From positions 62,001 through 126,000 of the forward strand of contig JYOB01000003.1 of the NCBI GenBank assembly GCA_000955795.1: a DNA stretch of 64,000 bases, given 5' to 3'. Shown here piece by piece: positions 27,188 through 35,815 of this stretch. A program made the translations under genes and the position numbers. This DNA is from Burkholderiaceae bacterium 26 (GTDB lineage: Bacteria > Pseudomonadota > Gammaproteobacteria > Burkholderiales > Burkholderiaceae). Position 1 is the stretch's first letter; each line of letters starts with the position of its first letter. The notes below the pieces were generated by a model. The model saw nothing but the letters and a program-made list of their open reading frames with translations, searched no databases and had not been told where the DNA came from.

Positions 27188-30064
27188 ATGGATGCTTCCG
27201 CCAATGCTCAATGCGTCCGCATGACTGATTCCGCCTTGTCCGCCCAGCCGTTTTTGCAAGCTCCGGCCCGCGCGCCGGAGGCTCCCGCTGCTGCACTGCC
27301 TTTTGCACTTGCGTATTCGCGCTATCTCCAGCGCCAAGCGCAAGCGCGCGAGGGCTGGGCCGAGCGCGTGCAGGCCGGCGCAGGGCAGCCGATTGACGTG
27401 GCGTGGCTGTCGGCGCGCTTTACCGAGCTGTTCGACACCAAGGCCGTGGAGGTCGAGACTGCGCTCAAGCGCGCCTTGCGCCTGCTGCGCAATGAAGTCT
27501 TCGGCACACTGGTTGAGCGTGATTTGTCCGGCGCCGCGACGCTCGATGAGGTCACGGGCACGATGACCGACCTGGCCGAGTTTGCGGTGCGCACGGCCAT
27601 TTCCGTGATCGGCCAGGAACTGAGCGCGCTGCACGGCCAGCCGATCGGGCAATCCTCCGGCGAGGTGCAGGAGCTGGTGGTGGTCGGCATGGGCAAGCTG
27701 GGCGGGCGCGAGCTGAACGTCTCGTCCGACATCGACCTGATCTTTCTCTACGACGATGATGGCGACACGCAGGGCGGCCCGCGCCCGCTCTCCAATCACG
27801 AATATTTCACGAAGCTTGGCCGGCGGCTGATCAACGCGCTGGCCGATGTGACGGAGGACGGCTACGTCTTCCGCGTCGACATGCGCCTGCGCCCGAACGG
27901 CGATGCGGGGCCGCTTGCGTGCAGTCTGGGCATGCTCGAGGAGTACTTCGTCGTGCAGGGCCGCGAGTGGGAGCGCTACGCCTGGATCAAGGGCCGCGTG
28001 ATCACCGACCCGACCAGCCCGCATGCGGCCCGGGTCATTCAACAGTTGGAGCGCGTGACGGGCCCGTTCGTCTTCCGGCGCTATCTCGATTACGGCGTGA
28101 TCTCCGCCATTCGCGCGCTGCATGCGCAGATCCGCAACGAGGCCGCCAAGCGCAGCAATGGCGCCAACCAGCAGCGCGATAATGCGGGCCACCTGCAGGC
28201 TCGTTCGCCCAACATCAAGCTCGGGCGCGGCGGCATTCGCGAGATTGAATTCGTCGCGCAGGTGTTTCAGCTCATTCGCGGCGGGCAAGACTTCGGGCTG
28301 CGCGTGCGGCCCACGCTGGAGGTGCTGCGGGCGGCGTCGGAACGCGGCCTGATCGACGTCGAAGCCGTGGCGCGCCTGACTGAGGCCTATCGCTTCCTGC
28401 GCCAGCTTGAACACCGCCTGCAGTACATCGAGGACGCGCAAACGCACAACCTGCCTGGCTCGCCGGAAGACCAGTTGTGCGTGGCGCGCATGATGGGTTT
28501 TGACGACTATGTGGCGCTGGTCGCCAAGCTTGAGGCGTACCAGGACGAAGTCGCCCAGCATTTCGATCAGACCTTTTCCGACAAGCAGGACAGCCAGCCG
28601 CCGTGCGCCGCCGTCTGGCATGCGGACCTGCTCGACGATGAGCACACGGAGACCGCCCGCGCACAGCTCGCCGAACTCGGCTACGCAAATCCTGACAGCG
28701 TGCTGGAGCGGCTGCGCGCGACGCGCAATTCGCCGCGTTATCGCGCGTTGTCCGAAGTCAGCCGCCAACGTTTTGACTTGCTGATCAACCGCGCGCTTGA
28801 CCAGGCATCGCGGCAGACAGATGCCGATGTCACCATCGCACGCTTTCTCGATTTCTTTGACGCGATCAGCCGGCGCTCGTCGTACCTCTCGCTGCTGAGC
28901 GAATATCCGCAGGCCATGGAGCGCGTGGCCCACACGCTGCATGCGTCGCGCTGGGCGGCGGACTATCTCACGCGCCATCCGCAACTGCTTGATGAGCTGC
29001 TCGACGTGGAAGCGCTGTCGGCCGAGCCCGATTGGCCCGCGTTCCGGGCGCGCGTGCGAGACCGTTTGCAGGCAGCGTCCGACCATGTCGAGATGCAGAT
29101 GGACATCCTGCGCCAGGAGCACCATGCGGAAACCTTCCGGGTGTTGCTGCAGGACCTGCAAGGCATGCTGAGTGTCGAGCACATCAGCGACCGGCTTTCC
29201 GATCTGGCAGATGCCGTGCTGGACCTTACGCTTGAAACTGTCTGGCAGCAGGTTTCGACACGTCACCGCGAGGTGCCGCGCTTTGCCGTGGTTGCCTACG
29301 GGCGGCTCGGCGGCAAGGAACTCGGCTATGCGTCGGACCTCGACGTCATCTTCCTCTACGACGACGATGACGAACGCGCGCCCGATGTCTACGCGTCATT
29401 CGCGCGCAAGCTCATCACGTGGCTGACGAGCCATACCGCCGCAGGCATGCTGTTCGACGTCGATACGCGCTTGCGCCCGAACGGTGCCGCGGGTTTGATG
29501 GTCACGCACTTCGAAGCCTTCCGCCGTTATCAGATGCGCGAGGGCGACAACGCCGCGTGGGTGTGGGAGCACCAGGCGCTCACGCGTGCACGCTTCTGCG
29601 CGGGCGATGCGGAAATCGGCGAGCGCTTCGAGGCGCTGCGCACCGCCGTGTTGCGCCAGCAGCGCGAACCTGGCCCGCTGCGCGACGAGATCGTGGCGAT
29701 GCGCGAGCGCGTGGCGGAAGGTCATGCGAATCCCACGGGGCTGTTTGATCTCAAGCACGATCGCGGAGGCATGGTCGATATCGAATTCACCGTGCAATTC
29801 CTGGTGCTTCTGCATAGCGCGGCGCATGCCGAGCTGACCCTTAACAAGGGAAACATCGCGCTACTGCGCATGGCTGGCGAACTCGGGTTGATTGACGCGA
29901 CAGCAGCCGCGCAAGTGGCCGATGCCTATCGGGACTTCCGCGCGCGTCAGCACAAGTTGCGACTCGACGGGCAATCCGTTGCCCGCGTACCGGTCGACAC
30001 CTGCGCGCACGAGGCCGCTCGCGTACGTGCGTTGTGGGAGCAGGTGTTCGGGCCCGCGCAATGA
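27188..30064 (+). CDS. glnE: glutamine synthetase adenylyltransferase/deadenylylase GlnE
   Basis: A 958-residue bifunctional enzyme that adds and removes AMP on glutamine synthetase in response to PII. Two nucleotidyltransferase domains are visible: the N-terminal deadenylylase motif GMGKLGGRELNVSSDIDLIF and the C-terminal adenylylase motif YGRLGGKELGYASDLDVIF, joined by a helical regulatory linker. The first ATG (27188) has only a weak GCGAGA upstream; an alternative ATG at 27221 has none, so the start is uncertain by 11 codons. The stop overlaps the rhombosortase start (ATGA), coupling two unrelated functions. Confidence 0.94.
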   Translation: MDASANAQCVRMTDSALSAQPFLQAPARAPEAPAAALPFALAYSRYLQRQAQAREGWAERVQAGAGQPIDVAWLSARFTELFDTKAVEVETALKRALRLLRNEVFGTLVERDLSGAATLDEVTGTMTDLAEFAVRTAISVIGQELSALHGQPIGQSSGEVQELVVVGMGKLGGRELNVSSDIDLIFLYDDDGDTQGGPRPLSNHEYFTKLGRRLINALADVTEDGYVFRVDMRLRPNGDAGPLACSLGMLEEYFVVQGREWERYAWIKGRVITDPTSPHAARVIQQLERVTGPFVFRRYLDYGVISAIRALHAQIRNEAAKRSNGANQQRDNAGHLQARSPNIKLGRGGIREIEFVAQVFQLIRGGQDFGLRVRPTLEVLRAASERGLIDVEAVARLTEAYRFLRQLEHRLQYIEDAQTHNLPGSPEDQLCVARMMGFDDYVALVAKLEAYQDEVAQHFDQTFSDKQDSQPPCAAVWHADLLDDEHTETARAQLAELGYANPDSVLERLRATRNSPRYRALSEVSRQRFDLLINRALDQASRQTDADVTIARFLDFFDAISRRSSYLSLLSEYPQAMERVAHTLHASRWAADYLTRHPQLLDELLDVEALSAEPDWPAFRARVRDRLQAASDHVEMQMDILRQEHHAETFRVLLQDLQGMLSVEHISDRLSDLADAVLDLTLETVWQQVSTRHREVPRFAVVAYGRLGGKELGYASDLDVIFLYDDDDERAPDVYASFARKLITWLTSHTAAGMLFDVDTRLRPNGAAGLMVTHFEAFRRYQMREGDNAAWVWEHQALTRARFCAGDAEIGERFEALRTAVLRQQREPGPLRDEIVAMRERVAEGHANPTGLFDLKHDRGGMVDIEFTVQFLVLLHSAAHAELTLNKGNIALLRMAGELGLIDATAAAQVADAYRDFRARQHKLRLDGQSVARVPVDTCAHEAARVRALWEQVFGPAQ

Positions 30065-30678
30065 GGGTGCATCGGCAAACGCTGCACACGTGGGGCGCAT
30101 GCGCCGGTGTGGCCGCGCTGTCGGCGGCGTTCTCGTTCGTGCCGTGGCTGTATGCGGTCGGGCTGTATCAACGCGAGGCCGTGCGCGGGGGGCAGTGGTG
30201 GCGCATCGTGACCGCCATGTGGGTGCATCTGGACCAGTGGCATTGGTTGGCGGATGCGATGGCGGCCGTAGGGCTCATCCTGCTGCTGGCGCGTGTGTTG
30301 CGGCCGCAGGTCATCGTTGGAGCGCTGGTGGCGTGCGGGGTGCTTGTGCAGATCGCACTGCTCAATCAGCCGACGGTGCAGTGGTACGGCGGGCTCTCCG
30401 GCGCGCTGCATGGCCTTGCGGCATGGGGCGGGCTACGGCTGCTGAAGCCATCCACGGACGGGGCAGAGGATCGTTTCTCACGCTGGATTGGCGTGGCGCT
30501 GTGCGCGGGCGTGCTGGTGAAGGTGTGGCTCGAACAGTCGTGGCTGTCGCCCATCGCCTATGACCCGCACTGGGGGTTTGGCGTGGTGCGTATCGCGCAT
30601 GCCTTTGGCGCGGCCAGCGGGTTGCTGGTTTGGGTGTTGGGGGAGTGGCGCCTTCGCGACAATCGGCTGCGTAGGTAA
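30061..30678 (+). CDS. rrtA: rhombosortase (rhomboid-family GlyGly-CTERM sorting protease)
   Basis: A 205-residue inner-membrane protein with about six transmembrane helices. Rhomboid features are GQWWRIVTAMWVHLDQWH (residues 44-61), the catalytic serine in GLSG (S113 within 111-114), and the catalytic His in AHAFGAASG (H180). Small size and this layout fit the rhombosortase family (TIGR03902), which cleaves and transfers proteins carrying a GlyGly-CTERM tail. Two proteins with exactly that tail are encoded at 30762-32723 and 33360-34994. The ATG overlaps the glnE stop, so its translation depends on glnE. An ordinary rhomboid protease is the alternative; the neighbours argue against it. Confidence 0.85.
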   Translation: MRVHRQTLHTWGACAGVAALSAAFSFVPWLYAVGLYQREAVRGGQWWRIVTAMWVHLDQWHWLADAMAAVGLILLLARVLRPQVIVGALVACGVLVQIALLNQPTVQWYGGLSGALHGLAAWGGLRLLKPSTDGAEDRFSRWIGVALCAGVLVKVWLEQSWLSPIAYDPHWGFGVVRIAHAFGAASGLLVWVLGEWRLRDNRLRR

Positions 30679-30718
30679 GCAGCGGAAAGCCCGACGGGAC
30701 AAAGCGGGAGTGGGAAAA

Positions 30719-30745
30719 GGCCCGCGCCCAATCAAGGCGCGGGCC
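30719..30745 (-). terminator. terminator of the first S8 protease gene
   Basis: Stem GGCCCGCGCC (30719-30728) with GGCGCGGGCC (30736-30745), 7-base loop, followed on the minus strand by TTTT. It lies 16 bases beyond the protease stop; the plus-strand side has no T-run, so it serves the minus strand. Confidence 0.85.
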
Positions 30746-30761
30746 GAAAGTACCGATAGGC

Positions 30762-32723
30762 TTACTTCACGCGACGCCGACGGCCGGCCAAGCCGGCGGC
30801 CAGCAGCAATGCTGCGCCGCCCAGGCCAATAGCGCCGCCACCGCCGCCACCGCTGGACGTGGTCGTCGCAGGCGGGGTGGTGGTGCCGGTGCTCGCTGCT
30901 GCTGCAGTGACTGTCACGTTGGCGGTATCGGTGGCACTCGCGCCGGTGTTGCTCGTCAGCGTTACCTTGAAGGCGTAGGTGCCCTCGGCCGATGGCGTGA
31001 AGGTAGCGGTGTAATTGCCGTTGCTATCGGGGCCGGCAGTGGTGAGGCTGACGGACGGCCCAGAAGTTTGCGCCCACTGCACGCTCGTAATGGTATTGAC
31101 GAGGCCTGCATTGCCGGTTGCTGTGAGCGTGACCGCGTTGTTTGCGACCACTGTGCTTGCCGACGTCGATGCGTGCACAGTCGGATTGCCCTTCGCCAGC
31201 GCAACGGCGGCACCCGCATCCAGCATGCCGGCGCCGCAGACGCCCGTATGCGTTGCGCAGTATGTGCCGGCCGGGAATGGGCGAGCCGACTGCTGGAGGA
31301 CGGTGGCAATCTGATCTGGTGTCAGCGAGCTGTTGACCGACAGCATCAGCGCGGCGACGCCTGCCACGTGTGGCGTGGCCATCGAGGTGCCGCCTTCGGC
31401 GGTGTAACCGTCTGTGGTGGCCGTGGTCGTGCCCATGTTCGTCACCGACGCAACCAGCGCTCCCAGGCCCGGGACTACCGAACCGTTACCACCGCCAGGC
31501 GCACTGAGCGTCGTGCCAGTGCCGACGTTCGCGTAACTGGCTCTGTCGCCTTCGAAGGTATGCGCCGTAACGGCGATGGTTCCTACGCAGTTGGCGGGCG
31601 TACCAATGGTCGTCGTGTTGCCTTCATTGCCAGTTGCCACCACGATGGCAGCGCCGCGGGCACGTGCGGCCGAGATGGCGTTTTGCGTGGGGGTATCGCA
31701 ACTGCCGACGCCGCCCAGGCTCATGTTGACGACCTTGGCGGGGGCCGTATTGACCGTGCTGACGCCGGTAACGGTGCCGCCAGTTGCCCACGTCAGTGCA
31801 TCGATGATGTCAGAGCTTGAACCGCCGCATTTGCCGAGCACGCGTGCCATCAACAGGCTGACGCCCGGGGCGATGCCGGCGACGCCTATGCTGTTATGTT
31901 GCGCGACGAGTTGGCCGGTGACGAAGGTGCCGTGCCAGGAACTGTTGGAGGGCGACAGACCACCGCAGAGCGTCGGGTTGCTGGTGATATCCGTGCTGGT
32001 GACCCAGTCGCCCGGATCGGTCGGGTCGCTGCCACGTCCGGCGCCACCTTGATTATTGACAAAGGGGTTCGTGATGAAGTCGTAACCCTGGTTGATGTGC
32101 GCCCCCGACAAGTCGGCGTGGCCTGCAAGAATGCCGGTATCGAGCACGGCGACGCTGACGTTGCTCGAACCTTTGGTCGTGTCCCAAGCGGTGGTCACGT
32201 TAGCGCCACCCACCGTTGTCGCACCATTGGCGGGCACAATGCTACCGACCGTGACGACGTTGTTGACGGTGCCGGTCGTAGGGAGCAGGTTCCATTGGTA
32301 TTGGAACAACGGATCGGACGGCGTGGAAGCCGCATGCCAGATCCGGTCTGGAGACACATATTCAAATTGGCCGCTGGCTTCCATGCGCTGGGCCACGGCC
32401 TGTGCGTCTGCTACCGACATGGTTTGCGGCAACGTGACCACATGAGCCCCGCCCGACATTGCGCGCTTGTACGTCATCGGCAACTGTGCAGCGGCCGACC
32501 AGCGTTGCACTGCCGCAACGTTCACGCGCGTTGCCGTCTCCGCGGATTGCAACTGGGATGTGCCGCCGCCGCTCTTTTCCTTGACGATCAACTGCGACAC
32601 CCATTGCGTCTGGGCGCCAACGTTTGCGACCGGGCCGACGGCCAGTGCCGGGACAGCGTGATACGACACCAGTCCGAGCGCTGCCAGCGCACGAACCAAC
32701 CCCCCTGAGATACTTCTTGTCAT
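30762..32723 (-). CDS. secreted subtilisin-like (S8) protease with GlyGly-CTERM tail
   Basis: A 653-residue secreted serine protease. Layout: signal peptide (1-28), prodomain (about 40-130, ending YVSPDRIWH), S8 catalytic domain with D195 (VLDTG), H264 (SWHGT), oxyanion N366 (ATGNEG) and S447 (GGTSMATPH). An Ig/PKD-like domain spans about 514-606. A Thr/Pro/Ser linker then leads to the GlyGly-CTERM signal: G625-G630, a hydrophobic helix 631-647 and RRRR at 648-651. The start at 32723 is set by GAAGGGG upstream; another ATG at 32750 has no ribosome site. The paired Cys near 489-496 is shared with the neighbouring protease, so the two are paralogues. Expected at the cell surface after type II secretion and rhombosortase processing. 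Confidence 0.9.
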   Translation of the reverse strand: MTRSISGGLVRALAALGLVSYHAVPALAVGPVANVGAQTQWVSQLIVKEKSGGGTSQLQSAETATRVNVAAVQRWSAAAQLPMTYKRAMSGGAHVVTLPQTMSVADAQAVAQRMEASGQFEYVSPDRIWHAASTPSDPLFQYQWNLLPTTGTVNNVVTVGSIVPANGATTVGGANVTTAWDTTKGSSNVSVAVLDTGILAGHADLSGAHINQGYDFITNPFVNNQGGAGRGSDPTDPGDWVTSTDITSNPTLCGGLSPSNSSWHGTFVTGQLVAQHNSIGVAGIAPGVSLLMARVLGKCGGSSSDIIDALTWATGGTVTGVSTVNTAPAKVVNMSLGGVGSCDTPTQNAISAARARGAAIVVATGNEGNTTTIGTPANCVGTIAVTAHTFEGDRASYANVGTGTTLSAPGGGNGSVVPGLGALVASVTNMGTTTATTDGYTAEGGTSMATPHVAGVAALMLSVNSSLTPDQIATVLQQSARPFPAGTYCATHTGVCGAGMLDAGAAVALAKGNPTVHASTSASTVVANNAVTLTATGNAGLVNTITSVQWAQTSGPSVSLTTAGPDSNGNYTATFTPSAEGTYAFKVTLTSNTGASATDTANVTVTAAAASTGTTTPPATTTSSGGGGGGAIGLGGAALLLAAGLAGRRRRVK

Positions 32724-32809
32724 TCGAATTACCCCTTCTTTTATGGACATATTGCGAAATTCGCGGCGGTATTTTCGCTGATGAGTGTGAAAGGAGCGTT
32801 TTATTTGTT

Positions 32810-32828
32810 ATTAGGGGAAAACCCTAAT
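32810..32828. promoter_or_regulatory. interrupted palindrome upstream of the first S8 protease
   Basis: ATTAGGG (32810-32816) and CCCTAAT (32822-32828) are perfect 7-base arms around GAAAA, 87 bases upstream of the chosen ATG. The position suits an operator for a dimeric regulator, or a hairpin in the leader. No regulator is identified. Confidence 0.4.
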
Positions 32829-33324
32829 ACCCTTGAGCGGGGCAGATATCACATCACATTAGGTCTGACGCTGGAAGAAAAACGCGCGCTACCCGATGCT
32901 GGGTTTTCAGTGAGCGAAGGTGTTGAATGCGCTACTTCGCATTTGCGCGGACCGACCGCCTAACGCGAGCGGTAGTAATGCGCCCGCCTCAATCTTGGTC
33001 TAGCGAGGAAGCCTCCATGCCGGCCGTGGTGTCGGTTTCTGGCTCGCGGCTGTTCCTTTTCCGGATCACGCCGACGGTATCGGTGCGGCTGAATGCCGTA
33101 CGAGACCGATTACCATCAGCGCATGAGCAAAGCCCGGGGTGGCAGATTTCTCCGGGGTAAATAACATTTATTGTTAATAATTGCTACTTGATTGTTGAGA
33201 TAAATCAACACTGCGCCGAGTAAATGATTCGGGCACAAACGTATTAATCGTAGGCCGCGTACGCGATGACTTGCGAGCCCGAGAATGGAGCTCAGAGAGG
33301 AACAGCAGAGGAAGAAAGTCAGAC

Positions 33325-33346
33325 GCCCACACCAAGCGATGCGGGC
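33325..33346 (-). terminator. possible terminator of the second S8 protease gene
   Basis: A 9-bp stem with two G-T wobbles on the minus strand (GCCCGCATC with GGTGTGGGC), loop of four, followed by a pyrimidine-rich tail. It lies 13 bases past the protease stop. It is weaker than the other terminators in the window. Confidence 0.4.
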
Positions 33347-33359
33347 GGGGTAGGTAGTG

Positions 33360-34994
33360 TCAGTTGTGGTCTCGACGCCGGCATGCGAGCCCCAGCGCCA
33401 TCAGCAGCGCTGCGCCCGCCAGCGGGATGGCCCCGCCGCCTCCGCCACCACCGCCGCTCGTACCCCCGGTCGATCCGCCCGACCCCGTGCCACTGCCCGC
33501 GCCTGCAGGGGCTGTGTTCTGGGCATAACTGACGGCACCGGCGGTATCCAGCAGGCCAGCGCCGCAGATGCCGGTGTTCACAGCGCAGAACGTGCCGCTC
33601 GGGTGCGGCCGCGCGGTCTGCTTCAGGCCAGCCAATACTTGCGCATTCGACAACTGTGGCTGCATGCTCAGCATGAGCGCGATGGTGGCGGCTGTTTCAG
33701 GTGTCGAAAAGCTCGTACCCGCCACCGATTTGACCGTCGGGTTGCCGACAGTCTGTGCACCATCGTTGGAGTCGGCCTGGATAACGGACACGGGCTCCGC
33801 ACAAGTCGCCGGAGTCGTACTCGTCACGACCTTCGAGTTGCCGCAGCCCCCCCCTGGCGCGGACAACGCCACCTGCGGCCCCACGTTTGCGTAGCTGGCG
33901 TTCTCGCCGCTGTCGACGTGCGCGGTGACGGCGATGGCGCCAGCGCAATTGGCCGGTGCATCAACGGTCTGTGCGGCTTCATTGCCGGCGGCGGCCACTA
34001 CGATGGCGCCACGTGCGGCCAACTGGTTGACGGCGTCTTGTTCTGCCGCAGAGCACTGCGTGGTGCTGCCCAGGCTCACGTTCACCACCCGTGCCGGGTT
34101 GGCGTTGGTCGGCACGCCAGATACGTTGATGCCGCCCGCCCACAACATGCCGTCTACCGTGTCGGACAGCAGCGCGCCGCATTTGCCCGACACGCGTACC
34201 GGCACGATCGGCGTGTTCCAGCCGACCCCTGCGATATCGACGGTGTTGTTTGTCTGGGCGGCGAGCACGCTGCTGACCTCGGTACCGTGCCAGCTGCTAT
34301 TGGCGATATCGCTGCTGGTGCAGCCCGAAATGTTTGCGACATCCGTGCTCGTTACGCCATCGCCTAGGTCATGCGCGTCCGTTCCGCGGCCGAAGGTGTT
34401 ACCGGCGCGCGCCGGGTCGGAAATGAAGTTGTAGCCCGGCAGGATCTTGGCTGACAGGTCGGGGTGATCGGTATAGCCGGTATCGACCACCGCCACCACG
34501 ATGCCAGTGGAGCCCTGCGTGATGCTCCACGCCGCGGCCGCGTTGATGCCGCCCGGCACCAGCGCCGGTGCGGCCAGGTTGTTCTGCGTGGCGAACAGCG
34601 GATCGTTCGGAATGGTGTTAGGCCGCAGGATGCGATCAGGCACCACATAGGCCACGCGGGCATCCTGCGCGATCTTGTGGACGGTGGCCTGGATGCTGGC
34701 GGCATCGGTCAGCCCTGTGCGCATGAGCTGCGCGTTGGTGCCCAGCGTGCGCTTGACCTGCAGCGTGCTGCCCGCCGCTTGCGCTACCGACAGCAACCGG
34801 TTGTCCGCCTCGCTGGCGGAGAGCGTCTTGCGCGTGCCGCTCGTGTCGTCGCGCCATTTGATGATCAGGTCACCAGTGTATTGCGGCAGCGGCGCGGCAG
34901 CTGTAGCGACCTGGCTGCCCATCACCCAGGCAAGACAGGCAAGGCCGGCGCCCGCGCGGAGCCAAGACTTCAACCGGAAGAGGGAGGGGGTCAT
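33360..34994 (-). CDS. second secreted S8 protease with GlyGly-CTERM tail
   Basis: A 544-residue paralogue of the preceding protease without the Ig/PKD-like domain. Signal peptide 1-33, prodomain about 40-124 (from GDLIIKW to VVPDRILRP), then catalytic D171 (VVDTG), H236 (SWHGT), N338 (AAGNEA) and S428 (AGTSFSTPE). The catalytic Ser is kept but the usual MATPHVAG context has become FSTPETAA. The C-terminus has a Gly/Ser/Thr linker, G515-G521, a hydrophobic helix 522-537, then CRRR: a GlyGly-CTERM signal with a Cys before the basic cluster. GGAG lies nine bases before the ATG. Expected substrate of the rhombosortase at 30061. Confidence 0.9.
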   Translation of the reverse strand: MTPSLFRLKSWLRAGAGLACLAWVMGSQVATAAAPLPQYTGDLIIKWRDDTSGTRKTLSASEADNRLLSVAQAAGSTLQVKRTLGTNAQLMRTGLTDAASIQATVHKIAQDARVAYVVPDRILRPNTIPNDPLFATQNNLAAPALVPGGINAAAAWSITQGSTGIVVAVVDTGYTDHPDLSAKILPGYNFISDPARAGNTFGRGTDAHDLGDGVTSTDVANISGCTSSDIANSSWHGTEVSSVLAAQTNNTVDIAGVGWNTPIVPVRVSGKCGALLSDTVDGMLWAGGINVSGVPTNANPARVVNVSLGSTTQCSAAEQDAVNQLAARGAIVVAAAGNEAAQTVDAPANCAGAIAVTAHVDSGENASYANVGPQVALSAPGGGCGNSKVVTSTTPATCAEPVSVIQADSNDGAQTVGNPTVKSVAGTSFSTPETAATIALMLSMQPQLSNAQVLAGLKQTARPHPSGTFCAVNTGICGAGLLDTAGAVSYAQNTAPAGAGSGTGSGGSTGGTSGGGGGGGGAIPLAGAALLMALGLACRRRDHN

Positions 34995-35257
34995 CAGCGG
35001 GTGCTCCGTGGGGTCTCGTTGTAATGAGAAACGTCGTCAGGATGTGATCGTTGACATACCGTTACACAAAACCAAAGGTAGCACGCGACTTGTCCGCTTG
35101 GTGTGGCGGCGACGGCCGATCACGTTTGCGAGGGGAAAAAGGCCGGTTGTGAGTTGCTGCTGAAGCAGAATGCGGGCCCGGCGACGGAACGTGGAGCAGG
35201 AAACCGGACGCCACGCGGCGCCCGATCTTTCACAGTGTGGAGCGGTGTCGCGGTGGT

Positions 35258-35722
35258 TCAGCGTTGGATTTTCATGATGCGATCCGGGTCGGCCGAGGCG
35301 ATGCCGGGCGTGCCGCGCAACGCTGTCACTGCGCCATCCAGCGTGGCCGATGCATCGCCCGAGCTAGCGCGCACCACCCAGAACCCGCCCGACATCGGAC
35401 GTACCACCGCAAAGGCCAGGCGCGGCGTCGCGCGTGCACCGGCAGCATCCAGCACGCCTTGCACGGTGGCGGACGACGTGGTCGGCGTGCTTAGGCCAAT
35501 GATGACGTCGCCCAGATTGTGTGCAGCCGACACGGAAGCTGGAGGCTGGGTGTTGGCCGAGGTCGGGTCCATGGCAGGCGGTTTTCCTGGGTCAATGGCC
35601 GGAACGGATTTGCACGCGGTCAGCAGGCACAGGCCGAGCGCTATCGCCAGCGCAGGCTTGGCGGACGACAGCAGGGATCGAGGGCGGGCAGCCGGTTGGA
35701 TCGTGCGGGCCATGCGGGCCAT
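35258..35722 (-). CDS. lipoprotein resembling a free-standing S8 protease prodomain
   Basis: A 154-residue predicted lipoprotein. The lipobox is LLTAC with Cys37; Lys and Ser at +2 and +3 give no inner-membrane retention signal, so outer-membrane placement is expected. A Pro/Ala/Ser linker runs to about residue 68. Residues 70-154 match the prodomains of the two neighbouring proteases: GDVIIGL (cf. GDLIIKW), RPMSGGFWVV (cf. RAMSGGAHVV) and the end DPDRIM (cf. SPDRIW, VPDRIL). The protein stops where the proteases' catalytic domains would begin. I infer an inhibitor or folding chaperone for these proteases. AAGGAG precedes the ATG at 35722. I do not know a named family for it. Confidence 0.78.
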   Translation of the reverse strand: MARMARTIQPAARPRSLLSSAKPALAIALGLCLLTACKSVPAIDPGKPPAMDPTSANTQPPASVSAAHNLGDVIIGLSTPTTSSATVQGVLDAAGARATPRLAFAVVRPMSGGFWVVRASSGDASATLDGAVTALRGTPGIASADPDRIMKIQR

Positions 35723-35815
35723 GAAGTTCTCCTTGGATTCGGTAGAGGATGTTTGTCGCGTGTGCAGCCGGAACCTTCGTGCCAACCCTGGCAGCAATGG
35801 TTCCGGTATAGGCGA

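Larger units (their letters stand above)
32724..33359. other. 636-bp AT-enriched intergenic region between the two proteases
   Basis: No convincing gene. It contains the promoter side of the first protease, a hairpin or operator-like ATTAGGG-CCCTAAT at 32810-32828, a clearly AT-rich stretch at about 33160-33215 that stands out from the GC-rich surroundings, and a hairpin at 33325-33346 after the second protease. Short reading frames here lack ribosome sites and family features. Confidence 0.65.

Noticed and set aside
27179-29266. 695-residue minus-strand frame opposite glnE
   Set aside because: No recognisable domains; glnE is conserved over its full length on the other strand.
33195-33208. 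FNR/ANR-like box TTGAG-ATAA-ATCAA in the protease spacer
   Set aside because: One mismatch, no promoter at a suitable distance and about 470 bases from the nearest start, so chance is likely in AT-rich DNA.
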